From the NCBI GenBank assembly GCA_023437285.1, contig JAEZGP010000685.1:1-11413 (forward strand): a DNA stretch of 11,413 nucleotides, read 5' to 3'. Of this stretch, positions 1-6,550 are shown one piece after another. A program made the translations under genes and the position numbers. The stretch comes from Actinomycetes bacterium. Lineage in GTDB: Bacteria > Actinomycetota > Actinomycetes > Mycobacteriales > Micromonosporaceae. How positions within the stretch are numbered: position 1 is the stretch's first letter; each line of letters starts with the position of its first letter. The notes below the pieces were generated by a model. That model had not been told where the DNA came from, did no database searches, and worked only from the letters and a program-made list of their open reading frames with translations.

Positions 1-2
1 CC

Positions 3-62
3 GCCCTGCCGCGCCAGGTTTCCGCCATGGCCGCGACCGTGACGGAGGCCTCCCGTGCCTGA
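3..62 (+). CDS. 3' end of an unidentified upstream gene (partial)
   Basis: Nineteen codons and a TGA are visible, ending in the residues MAATVTEASRA. This frame has G or C at 17 of 19 third positions, as expected for coding sequence in this genome, while the other two forward frames fit less well. The stop at 60-62 lies just inside the next gene, whose GTG start is at 55, so the two genes overlap by 8 nt and are probably co-transcribed and translationally coupled. Too little is present to name it. In actinomycetes, membrane-anchored propeller proteins like the next gene are sometimes preceded by an ECF/SigE-type sigma factor gene, so that is a possibility, but nothing in these 19 residues proves it. 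Confidence 0.6.
   Translation, partial: ALPRQVSAMAATVTEASRA
44..48 (+). promoter_or_regulatory. Ribosome binding site GGAGG for the Asp-box protein
   Basis: GGAGG sits 6 nt before the GTG at 55, inside the end of the upstream gene. It is a near-perfect Shine-Dalgarno at ideal distance and fixes the GTG as the start. Confidence 0.75.
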
Positions 63-1371
63 CGACCTCGACCGCCTGCTGCGGTCCACGCGCGCCGACC
101 TGCTCGACGACATCGACGGGCTCGACCTCGACCGCGTCGCCGCCCGGGCCGGCACGCTGCGCCGGCGTCGGCGCGCCATCGCCGCGTCGACCGCCGCGGC
201 CGGTGGCACCCTAGCCGTCACGCTGTGGGCCATGCTCAGCACCGCCGGAACGCAGGCGCTGCCCGGCCCGGCCGGTCACTCGGAGGGCCCGCCCGCCACC
301 GTACGGCCGACGCAGACCCCCATGCCCCCCGACCGGGCCGCGTGGAACGGCGACGACCTGCGCTTCACCGGTGCCGCCGCGACCGACCTGCCCGGCGACA
401 TCATCGACGTGGAGTTCGCCAACACCAAGGTCGGGTACGTCGTACTGGCGCAGTGCGCGACCGGCCCGAACGGGTCATGCGAGTACACGATGCAGTACAC
501 GGAGAACGGCGGCGGCTCGTGGGAGGCGCGTGCGCTGCCCGCCGGCCTGGCCACCACCGGACCCGACGACGAACTCAACATCATCCCGCTGAGCGGCTCG
601 GCGCTCATCGTGACGGGGCCCGACACCTTCTTCAGCGCGGACACGGGCCGCACCTGGCAGGTGCGCCGGCCGGTCAACCCGCCGGAGGTGCCCGCCATCC
701 CCGACGGCGGCAAGCTGGTGCTCGACGCCAACCCGTCGGCCGGTCCCGACTGCCCCGGCGCCCGCGTCGACGCGTTCTTCCCAGACGGCACCCGGGCCCG
801 GCTCAAGAACCAGCCACTCATCGGGGTGTGCTGGGTCGCCAACGCCGAGGCCGTCGGCGGCGTCTGGTGGGTGGGCGGACGCAGCAGCAAGGGCCGCCCG
901 GCGGTGGCGTCGAGCCGCGACGGGGGCGCCACCTGGACGACCGTGGAGTTCCCGATCATCGACGGCTCCCCGGAGGCGTGGCCGAAGGTGGCCTCCGTCG
1001 GCAGCCGGACCTACGTCACGATCGTCCGCGGCCGGTCCACCAACACGTCGATCCACGCGTCCACCCAGATCATGGCAATCCATCGGTCGACGGACGGCGG
1101 GCACACGTTCGCACCGTTCGCGAGCTACGGCCTGCCCCCGCTCACCGGCGACGCCGTACCGCTGCTCGACGGCCGGCTCGTCGTGGCGTCCGCCGGGCTG
1201 TCGATGGGCTTCTCGTCGGGTACCCGCTTCGTCGAGGCCCCCGTCGACGTGCCGTACGTGCGCAGCATCCGGCAGACGGAGGTCGGCTGGATCGCCTACG
1301 ACATGGACCGCAACGGCGCCGTCGCCTACAGCACCGACGGGGTCCTGTGGCGGCGCCTCACGATCCGCTGA
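55..1371 (+). CDS. Membrane-anchored Asp-box (BNR) repeat protein, probable extracytoplasmic beta-propeller
   Basis: The protein has 438 residues. The first 40 are charged and end in a run of arginines (about 36-40). One hydrophobic segment follows at about 41-64, then a Pro/Thr-rich linker to about 95. This predicts an N-in single-pass anchor with the rest outside the cell. The exported part carries Asp-box-like motifs spaced as in beta-propellers of the sialidase/BNR type: TENGGGSW (149-156), SADTGRTW (194-201), SRDGGATW (287-294), STDGGHTF (345-352) and STDGVLW near the C-terminus. Asp-boxes are structural turns between blades. They do not show enzyme activity, and I see no sialidase catalytic arginine triad or FRIP motif. 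Cysteines near 134/142 and 233/259 could form disulfides outside the cell. The start is GTG, supported by GGAGG 6 nt upstream, and overlaps the preceding gene. The 3' end overlaps the convergent CBS gene by 14 nt. Ligand and role are unknown; sensing or binding a surface polymer is an inference. Confidence 0.8.
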   Translation: MPDDLDRLLRSTRADLLDDIDGLDLDRVAARAGTLRRRRRAIAASTAAAGGTLAVTLWAMLSTAGTQALPGPAGHSEGPPATVRPTQTPMPPDRAAWNGDDLRFTGAAATDLPGDIIDVEFANTKVGYVVLAQCATGPNGSCEYTMQYTENGGGSWEARALPAGLATTGPDDELNIIPLSGSALIVTGPDTFFSADTGRTWQVRRPVNPPEVPAIPDGGKLVLDANPSAGPDCPGARVDAFFPDGTRARLKNQPLIGVCWVANAEAVGGVWWVGGRSSKGRPAVASSRDGGATWTTVEFPIIDGSPEAWPKVASVGSRTYVTIVRGRSTNTSIHASTQIMAIHRSTDGGHTFAPFASYGLPPLTGDAVPLLDGRLVVASAGLSMGFSSGTRFVEAPVDVPYVRSIRQTEVGWIAYDMDRNGAVAYSTDGVLWRRLTIR

Positions 1372-2413
1372 CGGCGGGCACCAGCCCGTCGGCCGGCACC
1401 CGGCTGTCATCCGGGACGGCACCGCCGACCCGGGTCGCCGGGACGCTGGCGGCCGCTGGGACGGTGGCCCCGGTCGCCAACGTGGCGGCCCCCGTCGCTG
1501 GGACGGTGGCGTCGGGCGTGGCCGGTTCGGGGCGCGCGACGATGGAGACGCTGGCCACCCGGCGGCCGTCCATCGCGGTCACCACCAGCCGGCCGGCCGG
1601 CACGTCGACGACATCACCGGCCTCGGGCAGGCGGCCCAGCGCGGCCATGATGAACCCGCCCACGGTCTCGTACGGGCCGGGCGGCAGGGTCAGCCCGGAC
1701 GACTCGGCGAAGTCCGCCAGGTTGAGCCGGGCGTCGATCTCCCCCGGCGCGGCCGCTGGCAGCGGCACCTCGTCGTACTCGTCGTGGATTTCGCCGACGA
1801 GTTCCTCGAGCAGGTCCTCCAGGGTGACCACCCCGGCGGTGCCGCCGTACTCATCGACGACGACGGCGAGGTGGCTGCCCTCGCGGCGCATCTGCGACAG
1901 GGCGGTGAGCACCCGCATGGCGGCCGGCAGCCGCTTCACCTCGCGGGCCAGCGCGCCGACCGTGACGGCCCACTCCTCCTCGGGCCGGATGAGCAGGTCA
2001 CGCAGGTGCACGAAACCGATCACGTCGTCGCGGGAGCCGTCGACGACCGGGAACCGGGAGTGTGACGAATCACGCACGACCCGCACCGCGTCGGCGATCG
2101 TCGTGCCCCGGTCCAGGAAGACCACCTCGGTGCGGGGCACCATCAGTTCGCGGACGTGCCGGGCGCCGACGGCGAGGACCTCGTCGATGAGGCGACGACC
2201 CTCGGGATCGAGGGACGTGTTCGTGGCCACCAGGTCGCGCAGCTCGGCCTCTGAGATGGGCTCGCGGCCGGCGGTGGCGCTCTCGCCCAGCGCGTGGGTG
2301 ACCCACCGGGTGGCGGCGTGCCCGCCGCGCACCAGCACTCGGGCCAGCGTCCGGCGCAGCCGGCCGGCTCTATGGTGGTCCGGGTCACCGCCGGGGGGCA
2401 CGGATTCGTGCAT
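1358..2413 (-). CDS. CorC/HlyC-family CBS-pair protein lacking the DUF21 membrane domain
   Basis: The protein has 351 residues. A basic leader (1-33) is followed by a segment resembling the linker just after DUF21 in hemolysin-family proteins (about 34-90, with SEAELRDLV and RRLIDEV). Two CBS domains come next (about 91-145, containing MVPRTEVVFL and SRFPVV; and about 155-210, containing VVVDEYGGTAGVVTLEDLLEE), then a CorC_HlyC domain (about 223-293, containing YETVGGFIMAALG). The tail from 294 to 351 is rich in Ala, Val, Pro and Thr and has low complexity. Full actinobacterial members usually carry a DUF21/CNNM membrane domain first and have been linked to Mg2+/Co2+ handling. Here it is absent, as in enterobacterial CorC. 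An in-frame TAG at 2423-2425 stops any extension upstream. There is no Shine-Dalgarno, but a TAGAAT -10 box ends 6 nt before the ATG, which suggests leaderless translation. The stop overlaps the convergent Asp-box gene. It could be a soluble regulatory subunit or a remnant of a longer gene. Confidence 0.85.
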   Translation of the reverse strand: MHESVPPGGDPDHHRAGRLRRTLARVLVRGGHAATRWVTHALGESATAGREPISEAELRDLVATNTSLDPEGRRLIDEVLAVGARHVRELMVPRTEVVFLDRGTTIADAVRVVRDSSHSRFPVVDGSRDDVIGFVHLRDLLIRPEEEWAVTVGALAREVKRLPAAMRVLTALSQMRREGSHLAVVVDEYGGTAGVVTLEDLLEELVGEIHDEYDEVPLPAAAPGEIDARLNLADFAESSGLTLPPGPYETVGGFIMAALGRLPEAGDVVDVPAGRLVVTAMDGRRVASVSIVARPEPATPDATVPATGAATLATGATVPAAASVPATRVGGAVPDDSRVPADGLVPAVSGS

Positions 2414-2419
2414 GTCGGA

Positions 2420-2425
2420 ATTCTA
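2420..2425 (-). promoter_or_regulatory. -10 box TAGAAT of a probable leaderless promoter for the CBS gene
   Basis: Read on the minus strand, TAGAAT matches TATAAT at 5 of 6 positions. Six bases separate it from the A of the ATG at 2413, so transcription would begin at or next to the start codon. No convincing -35 is visible 16-18 nt upstream, and no Shine-Dalgarno lies before the ATG. Both fit the TANNNT-type leaderless promoters that are common in actinobacteria. The TAG of this box is also the in-frame stop that limits the reading frame. Confidence 0.55.
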
Positions 2426-2485
2426 GAGGTACGCGGCCCTCGCGGCGACCGCCCGCGCCGGCTCACAGCAAGTCGCGACCCGGCA

Positions 2486-2491
2486 TAAGGT
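2486..2491 (+). promoter_or_regulatory. Possible -10 box (TAAGGT) for galE
   Basis: This TANNNT hexamer lies in the 108-bp divergent spacer (2414-2521), about 30 nt before the galE start. That would give a short leader carrying the ribosome binding site. No good -35 is visible, so this is a weak prediction. Confidence 0.3.
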
Positions 2492-2507
2492 TGTGCCAGA
2501 TTTACGT

Positions 2508-2514
2508 GGAAAGG
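2508..2514 (+). promoter_or_regulatory. Ribosome binding site GGAAAGG for galE
   Basis: This purine-rich site lies 7 nt before the GTG at 2522. The nearer ATG at 2517 is followed by GCG TGA and cannot be the start, so GTG at 2522 is the galE start. Confidence 0.6.
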
Positions 2515-2521
2515 TGATGGC

Positions 2522-3499
2522 GTGAAGTTGCTTGTTACCGGCGGTGCCGGCTACATCGGCAGCGTCGTGACGGCGCTGCTGCTCGACTCCGGCCACGAGG
2601 TGGTGGTCCTCGACGATCTGTCCACCGGGTACGCCGAGGCGGTCCCACCCGGCGCGACATTCGTGCGCGGGCGGGTGCAGGACCGGGCCGCCGACCTGCT
2701 CACGCCGGAGGCCGGGTTCGACGGTGTCCTGCACTTCGCCGCGTTCATCTCGGTGGGCGAGAGCGTGCGCCAGCCGGAGCGGTACTGGGACAACAACGTC
2801 GTGGGTACGCTGAGCCTGCTCTCGGCGATGCGGGCGGCCGGCGTACCGCGCCTGATCTTCTCGTCGACCGGCACGGTGCACGGCGACCTGGAGGCGCTGC
2901 CGATCGCGGAGGACGCGCCGGTCGGGCCGCTCAACCCGTACGCGGCGAGCAAGCTGGCCGTCGACTACGCCCTGGCCGGCGAGGCGACCGCGCACGGGCT
3001 GGGTGCGGTGTCGCTGCGCTACTTCAACGCCTCCGGCGCGCTGCTGCGACCGGACGGCACGGCGTACGGCGAGCGCCACGACCCGGAGACGCACCTCATC
3101 CCGATCGTCCTGCAGGTCGCGGCCGGCAAGCGGGACTCGCTCCCGCTGTACGGCGACGACTACCCCACCCCGGACGGCACGTGCGTGCGCGACTACATCC
3201 ACGTGGCGGACCTGGCCAGCGCCCACCTGCTGGCGCTGGAGTCGGTGAAGCCGGGCGAGCACCGCGTCTACAACCTGGGCAACGGCAACGGGTACTCGAA
3301 CCTGCAGGTGGTCGAGGCTGTCCGCGAGGTGACGGGTGCCCCCGTGCCGGTGGAGCTGGCGCCGCGCCGGCCCGGTGACATCGCCGCCCAGGTGGCGTCG
3401 TCGCAGCGGGCCCGCGCGGAGCTGGGCTGGAACCCGACCCGCACCGACCTGCGCGAGATCGTGTCCGACGCCTGGCAGTTCTACCGCCGCGCGCTCTGA
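2522..3499 (+). CDS. galE: UDP-glucose 4-epimerase
   Basis: The enzyme interconverts UDP-glucose and UDP-galactose in the cytoplasm with bound NAD, supplying galactose for glycans and the Leloir pathway. At 325 residues it matches the short GalE forms of actinobacteria. The N-terminus MKLLVTGGAGYIGS carries the GxxGxxG NAD-binding loop (7-13). DDLSTG (31-36) binds the adenosine ribose. HFAAF (71-75) and the SST segment (114-116) lead to the YxxxK catalytic pair, Tyr140 and Lys144. RYFNASGA (166-173), HLIPIVLQ (191-198), RDYIHVADLA (223-232) and the late PRRPGD (281-286) are all family landmarks. The usual TVYG/ATYG is TVHGD here, a small departure. Start is GTG, with GGAAAGG 7 nt upstream. 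It is divergent from the CBS gene and convergent with cysN (22-nt gap, no obvious terminator hairpin). I favour galE over other NDP-sugar epimerases of the extended SDR family, though substrate range cannot be read from sequence. Confidence 0.92.
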   Translation: MKLLVTGGAGYIGSVVTALLLDSGHEVVVLDDLSTGYAEAVPPGATFVRGRVQDRAADLLTPEAGFDGVLHFAAFISVGESVRQPERYWDNNVVGTLSLLSAMRAAGVPRLIFSSTGTVHGDLEALPIAEDAPVGPLNPYAASKLAVDYALAGEATAHGLGAVSLRYFNASGALLRPDGTAYGERHDPETHLIPIVLQVAAGKRDSLPLYGDDYPTPDGTCVRDYIHVADLASAHLLALESVKPGEHRVYNLGNGNGYSNLQVVEAVREVTGAPVPVELAPRRPGDIAAQVASSQRARAELGWNPTRTDLREIVSDAWQFYRRAL

Positions 3500-3521
3500 C
3501 CGCGGCGGGCTCCGATGAGCG

Positions 3522-4823
3522 TCAGCCCGCGTCGATGATCATGCCGGCGGCCACCGTACGGTTGGTCTGCTCGTCGATGAGGATGAAGCCGCCCGTGGTG
3601 CGGTTGCGGCGGTACTCGTCGGCGAGCAGCGGCACGGTCGTGCGCAGCCGGACGCGGCCGATCTCGTTGAGCTTCAGCGCCTGCGCGCTCTCGTCGCGGT
3701 GCAGGGTGTTGACGTCGAGCCGGTACTGCAACTCCTTGACCACGGCGCGCGCTGTGCGGGTCGTGTGCTTGACGGCGAGCTTGCGGCGCGGCTCCAGGGT
3801 CGCGGCCTCGTCCATCCAGCAGATGAGGGCGTCGATGTCCTGGGCCGGCGTGGGGGCGTTGTGCACCCGGCAGATCAGGTCGCCGCGCGAGACGTCGAGT
3901 TCGTCGGCCAGCCGCACGGTCACCGACATCGGCGGGTACGCCTCGTCGACGGGCCCGTCGGCCGTGTCGATGCCGGCGATGCGCGTGGTGAACCCGCTGG
4001 GCAGCACCATGACCTCGTCGCCGGGCTTCATGACGCCCGACGCGACCTGGCCGGCGTACCCGCGGTAGTCGGGGTACCTCGTCGACTGTGGCCGGATGAC
4101 GTACTGCACGGGAAAGCGCACGTCGACCAGGTTGCGGTCGGAGGCGATGTGCACGTGCTCCAGGTGGTGCAGCAGCGACGGCCCCTCGTACCAGGGCATG
4201 TGCTGCGAGCGGGTCACGACGTTGTCGCCGTGCAGCGCCGAGATCGGGATGATCGTCAGGTCGGGCACGTCGAGCTTGGCCGCGAAGTCGGTGAACTCCT
4301 CGGCGATCGCCTCGAAGACGTCCTCGGACCAGTCGACCAGGTCCATCTTGTTCACGCACAACACCAGGTGCGGCACGCGCAGCAGCGAGCACAGGAACGC
4401 GTGCCGGCGCGACTGCTCGACGATGCCCTTGCGGGCGTCGACCAGCACCAGCGCCAGGTCGGCGGTCGAGGCGCCGGTGACCATGTTGCGCGTGTACTGG
4501 ATGTGGCCGGGGGTATCGGCGATGATGAACTTGCGCCGGGGCGTGGCGAAATACCGGTACGCCACGTCGATGGTGATGCCCTGCTCCCGCTCGGCGCGCA
4601 GGCCGTCGGTCAGCAGAGCCAGATTCGTGTACTCGTCACCGCGCGCGGCCGAGACCGTCTCGACGGCGGCGAGCTGATCCTCGAAGATCGCCTTGCTGTC
4701 GTAGAGCAGGCGACCGATGAGTGTGGACTTGCCGTCGTCCACGCTACCCGCGGTGGCGAAGCGGAGCAGATCGGCGGCGCGGCCCCGCTCAGTGCGCTCC
4801 ATGAGCTGGACGTCGTCGACCAT
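3522..4823 (-). CDS. cysN: Sulfate adenylyltransferase subunit 1 (GTPase subunit of ATP sulfurylase)
   Basis: CysN hydrolyses GTP to drive CysD, which makes adenosine 5'-phosphosulfate (APS) from ATP and sulfate. The protein has 433 residues. It starts at an ATG that shares its A with the cysD stop (TGATG), so the two are translationally coupled. Translation-factor GTPase motifs are in order: P-loop GSVDDGKST (26-34), DTPGH (103-107), NKMD (158-161) and SAL (195-197), followed by beta-barrel domains 2 and 3. The sequence ends in AAGMIIDAG without an APS kinase domain, so this is a stand-alone CysN and not the CysNC fusion known from mycobacteria. The reading frame stays open far upstream through cysD, but that is shadow sequence. 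It is the last gene of the sugar transferase-cysQ-cysD-cysN unit and converges with galE. No cysC lies in the window. Confidence 0.95.
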   Translation of the reverse strand: MVDDVQLMERTERGRAADLLRFATAGSVDDGKSTLIGRLLYDSKAIFEDQLAAVETVSAARGDEYTNLALLTDGLRAEREQGITIDVAYRYFATPRRKFIIADTPGHIQYTRNMVTGASTADLALVLVDARKGIVEQSRRHAFLCSLLRVPHLVLCVNKMDLVDWSEDVFEAIAEEFTDFAAKLDVPDLTIIPISALHGDNVVTRSQHMPWYEGPSLLHHLEHVHIASDRNLVDVRFPVQYVIRPQSTRYPDYRGYAGQVASGVMKPGDEVMVLPSGFTTRIAGIDTADGPVDEAYPPMSVTVRLADELDVSRGDLICRVHNAPTPAQDIDALICWMDEAATLEPRRKLAVKHTTRTARAVVKELQYRLDVNTLHRDESAQALKLNEIGRVRLRTTVPLLADEYRRNRTTGGFILIDEQTNRTVAAGMIIDAG

Positions 4824-5731
4824 CAGAAGTAGCCCTCCCGCTTGCGGTCCTCCATGGCGGCCTCGCTGACCCGGTCGTCGCCACGGGTGGCGCCACGCTC
4901 GGTGATCCGCGTCGCGGCCACCTCGGCGATCACCTTCTCGATGGTGTCGGCGTCGGACTTGACCGCGGCGGTGCAGCTGGCGTCGCCGACGGTGCGGTAG
5001 CGCACCGTCTCGACGAACGGCTCGTCGCCGGACCGGGTCGGGAGGAACTCGTGGACGCCGTAGAGCATGCCGTCGCGGTCGACGACCTGCCGCTCGTGGG
5101 CGAAGTAGATGGCGGGCAGCTCGATGTGCTCGCGGGCGATGTAGTGCCAGATGTCGAGCTCGGTCCAGTTGGACAGCGGGAACACGCGGATGGACTCGCC
5201 GGAGTCGATGCGCGCGTTGTAAAGCGACCACAGCTCGGGTCGCTGGTTGCGCGGGTCCCACTGGCCGAACTCGTCGCGGAAGCTGAACACGCGCTCCTTG
5301 GCGCGGGCCTTCTCCTCGTCGCGACGGGCGCCGCCGAACAGGGCGTCGAAGCGGTGCTGCTCGACGGCCTCCAGCAGGACCGGGGTCTGGATGCGGTTGC
5401 GGGTGCCGTCGGCGGGCTCGCGCACGAGGCCGCGCTTGATCGCGTCCGGGACGCTCGCCACGATCAGTTGCAGGTTCAGCTCAGCCACCCGCCGATCCCG
5501 GTATTCGAGAACCTCGGCGAAGTTGTGGCCGGTGTCGACGTGCATCACCGGGAACGGGATGGGGGCGGGCCAGAACGCCTTCTCGGCCAGCCGCAGCATC
5601 ACGATGGAGTCTTTACCGCCGGAAAAGAGCAGCACAGGGCGCTCGAACTCCGCGGCCACCTCACGCATGACGAAGATGCTCTCCGCTTCGAGAGCGTCCA
5701 GGTGGGAGACCTTGTACGAGGCGGCACCCAT
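4823..5731 (-). CDS. cysD: Sulfate adenylyltransferase subunit 2 (catalytic subunit of ATP sulfurylase)
   Basis: This is the catalytic partner of CysN and transfers AMP from ATP to sulfate. It has 302 residues from the start I prefer. The N-type pyrophosphatase (PP-loop) motif SGGKDS is at 37-42. HVDTGHNF, FGGARRDEEKARAKERVFS, the NWTELDIW segment and the C-terminal DRKREGYF are hallmark CysD stretches. An ATG at 5737 is in frame, but GAAGGA (5739-5744) lies only 1 nt from it and 7 nt from the ATG at 5731, so 5731 (MGAASYKV) is the better start. The cysQ stop is 18 nt upstream, and cysN follows through a TGATG overlap. Whether the APS feeds assimilation (through an APS reductase elsewhere) or sulfation is not decided by this gene; its neighbours argue for sulfation. 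Confidence 0.95.
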   Translation of the reverse strand: MGAASYKVSHLDALEAESIFVMREVAAEFERPVLLFSGGKDSIVMLRLAEKAFWPAPIPFPVMHVDTGHNFAEVLEYRDRRVAELNLQLIVASVPDAIKRGLVREPADGTRNRIQTPVLLEAVEQHRFDALFGGARRDEEKARAKERVFSFRDEFGQWDPRNQRPELWSLYNARIDSGESIRVFPLSNWTELDIWHYIAREHIELPAIYFAHERQVVDRDGMLYGVHEFLPTRSGDEPFVETVRYRTVGDASCTAAVKSDADTIEKVIAEVAATRITERGATRGDDRVSEAAMEDRKREGYF

Positions 5732-5738
5732 GTTCATG

Positions 5739-5744
5739 TCCTTC
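5739..5744 (-). promoter_or_regulatory. Ribosome binding site GAAGGA deciding the cysD start
   Basis: On the minus strand GAAGGA is 1 nt from the first in-frame ATG (5737) and 7 nt from the second (5731). The second spacing is functional and the first is not, so it favours the shorter CysD. Confidence 0.6.
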
Positions 5745-5749
5745 GATAT

Positions 5750-6550
5750 CTACGTCGACGGATGCGCCCTCGCGGCATCGAGCGCCGCGAGGATCCGGGG
5801 CGCAAGATCCTTCCGGCACACCAGCAGGTCTGGCAGGGATGGATCCGGCTGGTTATATTCCAGCGCAGATCCATCAACCCTGGAAGCGTACAGGCCCGTG
5901 GCCGTGGCCACAGCCACCGGCGCCGCGGAGTCCCATTCGTACTGGCCTCCCGCGTGCACGTACGCGTCGACGGTGCCGGAGATCACCGCGCACACTTTCA
6001 CCCCGGCCGATCCCATCGGCACCGGTTCCACGGCACCGTCCCACGCTTCGGCGAACCTGCCGAGCAGTGCCGGCGGCCGGGTGCGGCTCGTGGCCACCCG
6101 CAGCGGGCGACCCGTACCGCCGTCCCACAACTCGGGATAGCTGGGTGGCGACTCGGTACTCAGGGTCAGTCCGCGCGCCGGCATCGCCACCGCGCCGGCG
6201 ACGAGCGAGCCGCCCTGCCACAACGCGATGTGCACCGCCCAGTCGGTACGGTCCGGTTCCCCGTACTCCCGGGTGCCGTCCAGCGGGTCCACGATCCAGA
6301 CGCGGGCGGCCCGCAGGCGCCGCGCGTCGTCGCGTACGCCCTCCTCGGAGAGCACGGCGTCGCCGGGCCGCCAGCGGGTCAGCAGGGTCACGATCAGGTC
6401 GTGGGCCCGTTGGTCGGCCGTCTTGCGCAGCAGGGCCGGCTCGTCGAAGCCCGTCTCGGCGCGCAGCCGCAACAGTTCGGCGGCCACCTGGTCGGCGAGC
6501 CAGCGGGCGAAGCCGGCGTCGGTGGCCGGCGGCGACAGCGTCACGTTCAT
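5750..6550 (-). CDS. cysQ: 3'(2'),5'-bisphosphate nucleotidase, inositol-monophosphatase family (CysQ-like)
   Basis: CysQ enzymes remove the 3'-phosphate from PAP (and PAPS), clearing the inhibitory by-product of sulfotransferases or PAPS reductase. The protein has 266 residues, close to the mycobacterial CysQ size. It shows the metal-binding motifs of the Mg2+-dependent, Li+-sensitive phosphatase fold: SEEG (68-71), WIVDPLDGT (85-93) and WDSAAP (206-211). The ATG shares its A with the sugar transferase stop (TGATG), and cysD begins 18 nt after its TAG. That context favours a PAP phosphatase over inositol-1-phosphatase, which has the same motifs. The preserved KTADQRA segment (43-49) is the region that precedes the metal site in CysQ. 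Placement between a glycan-initiating transferase and ATP sulfurylase suggests it recycles PAP made during glycan sulfation. Confidence 0.85.
   Translation of the reverse strand: MNVTLSPPATDAGFARWLADQVAAELLRLRAETGFDEPALLRKTADQRAHDLIVTLLTRWRPGDAVLSEEGVRDDARRLRAARVWIVDPLDGTREYGEPDRTDWAVHIALWQGGSLVAGAVAMPARGLTLSTESPPSYPELWDGGTGRPLRVATSRTRPPALLGRFAEAWDGAVEPVPMGSAGVKVCAVISGTVDAYVHAGGQYEWDSAAPVAVATATGLYASRVDGSALEYNQPDPSLPDLLVCRKDLAPRILAALDAARAHPST

Noticed and set aside
55..1371. Calling the Asp-box protein a sialidase
   Set aside because: Asp-boxes are structural and occur in many propellers; the catalytic arginines and tyrosine/glutamate pair of sialidases are not recognisable.
225..2426. A 733-codon forward open frame
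   Set aside because: It overlaps the Asp-box gene in another frame and is antisense to the CBS gene, and its Arg/Pro/His-rich translation has no domain. It is a shadow caused by high GC.
3500..3521. Bidirectional terminator between galE and cysN
   Set aside because: The 22-nt gap has no stem-loop with a T tract.
4824..5261. N-terminal extension of cysN up to 5261
   Set aside because: The extension is cysD read out of frame. Homology to CysN starts after the ATG at 4823, which is coupled to the cysD stop by TGATG.
5732..5737. cysD start at ATG 5737
   Set aside because: The ribosome binding site would be only 1 nt away; the ATG at 5731 has a 7-nt spacing.
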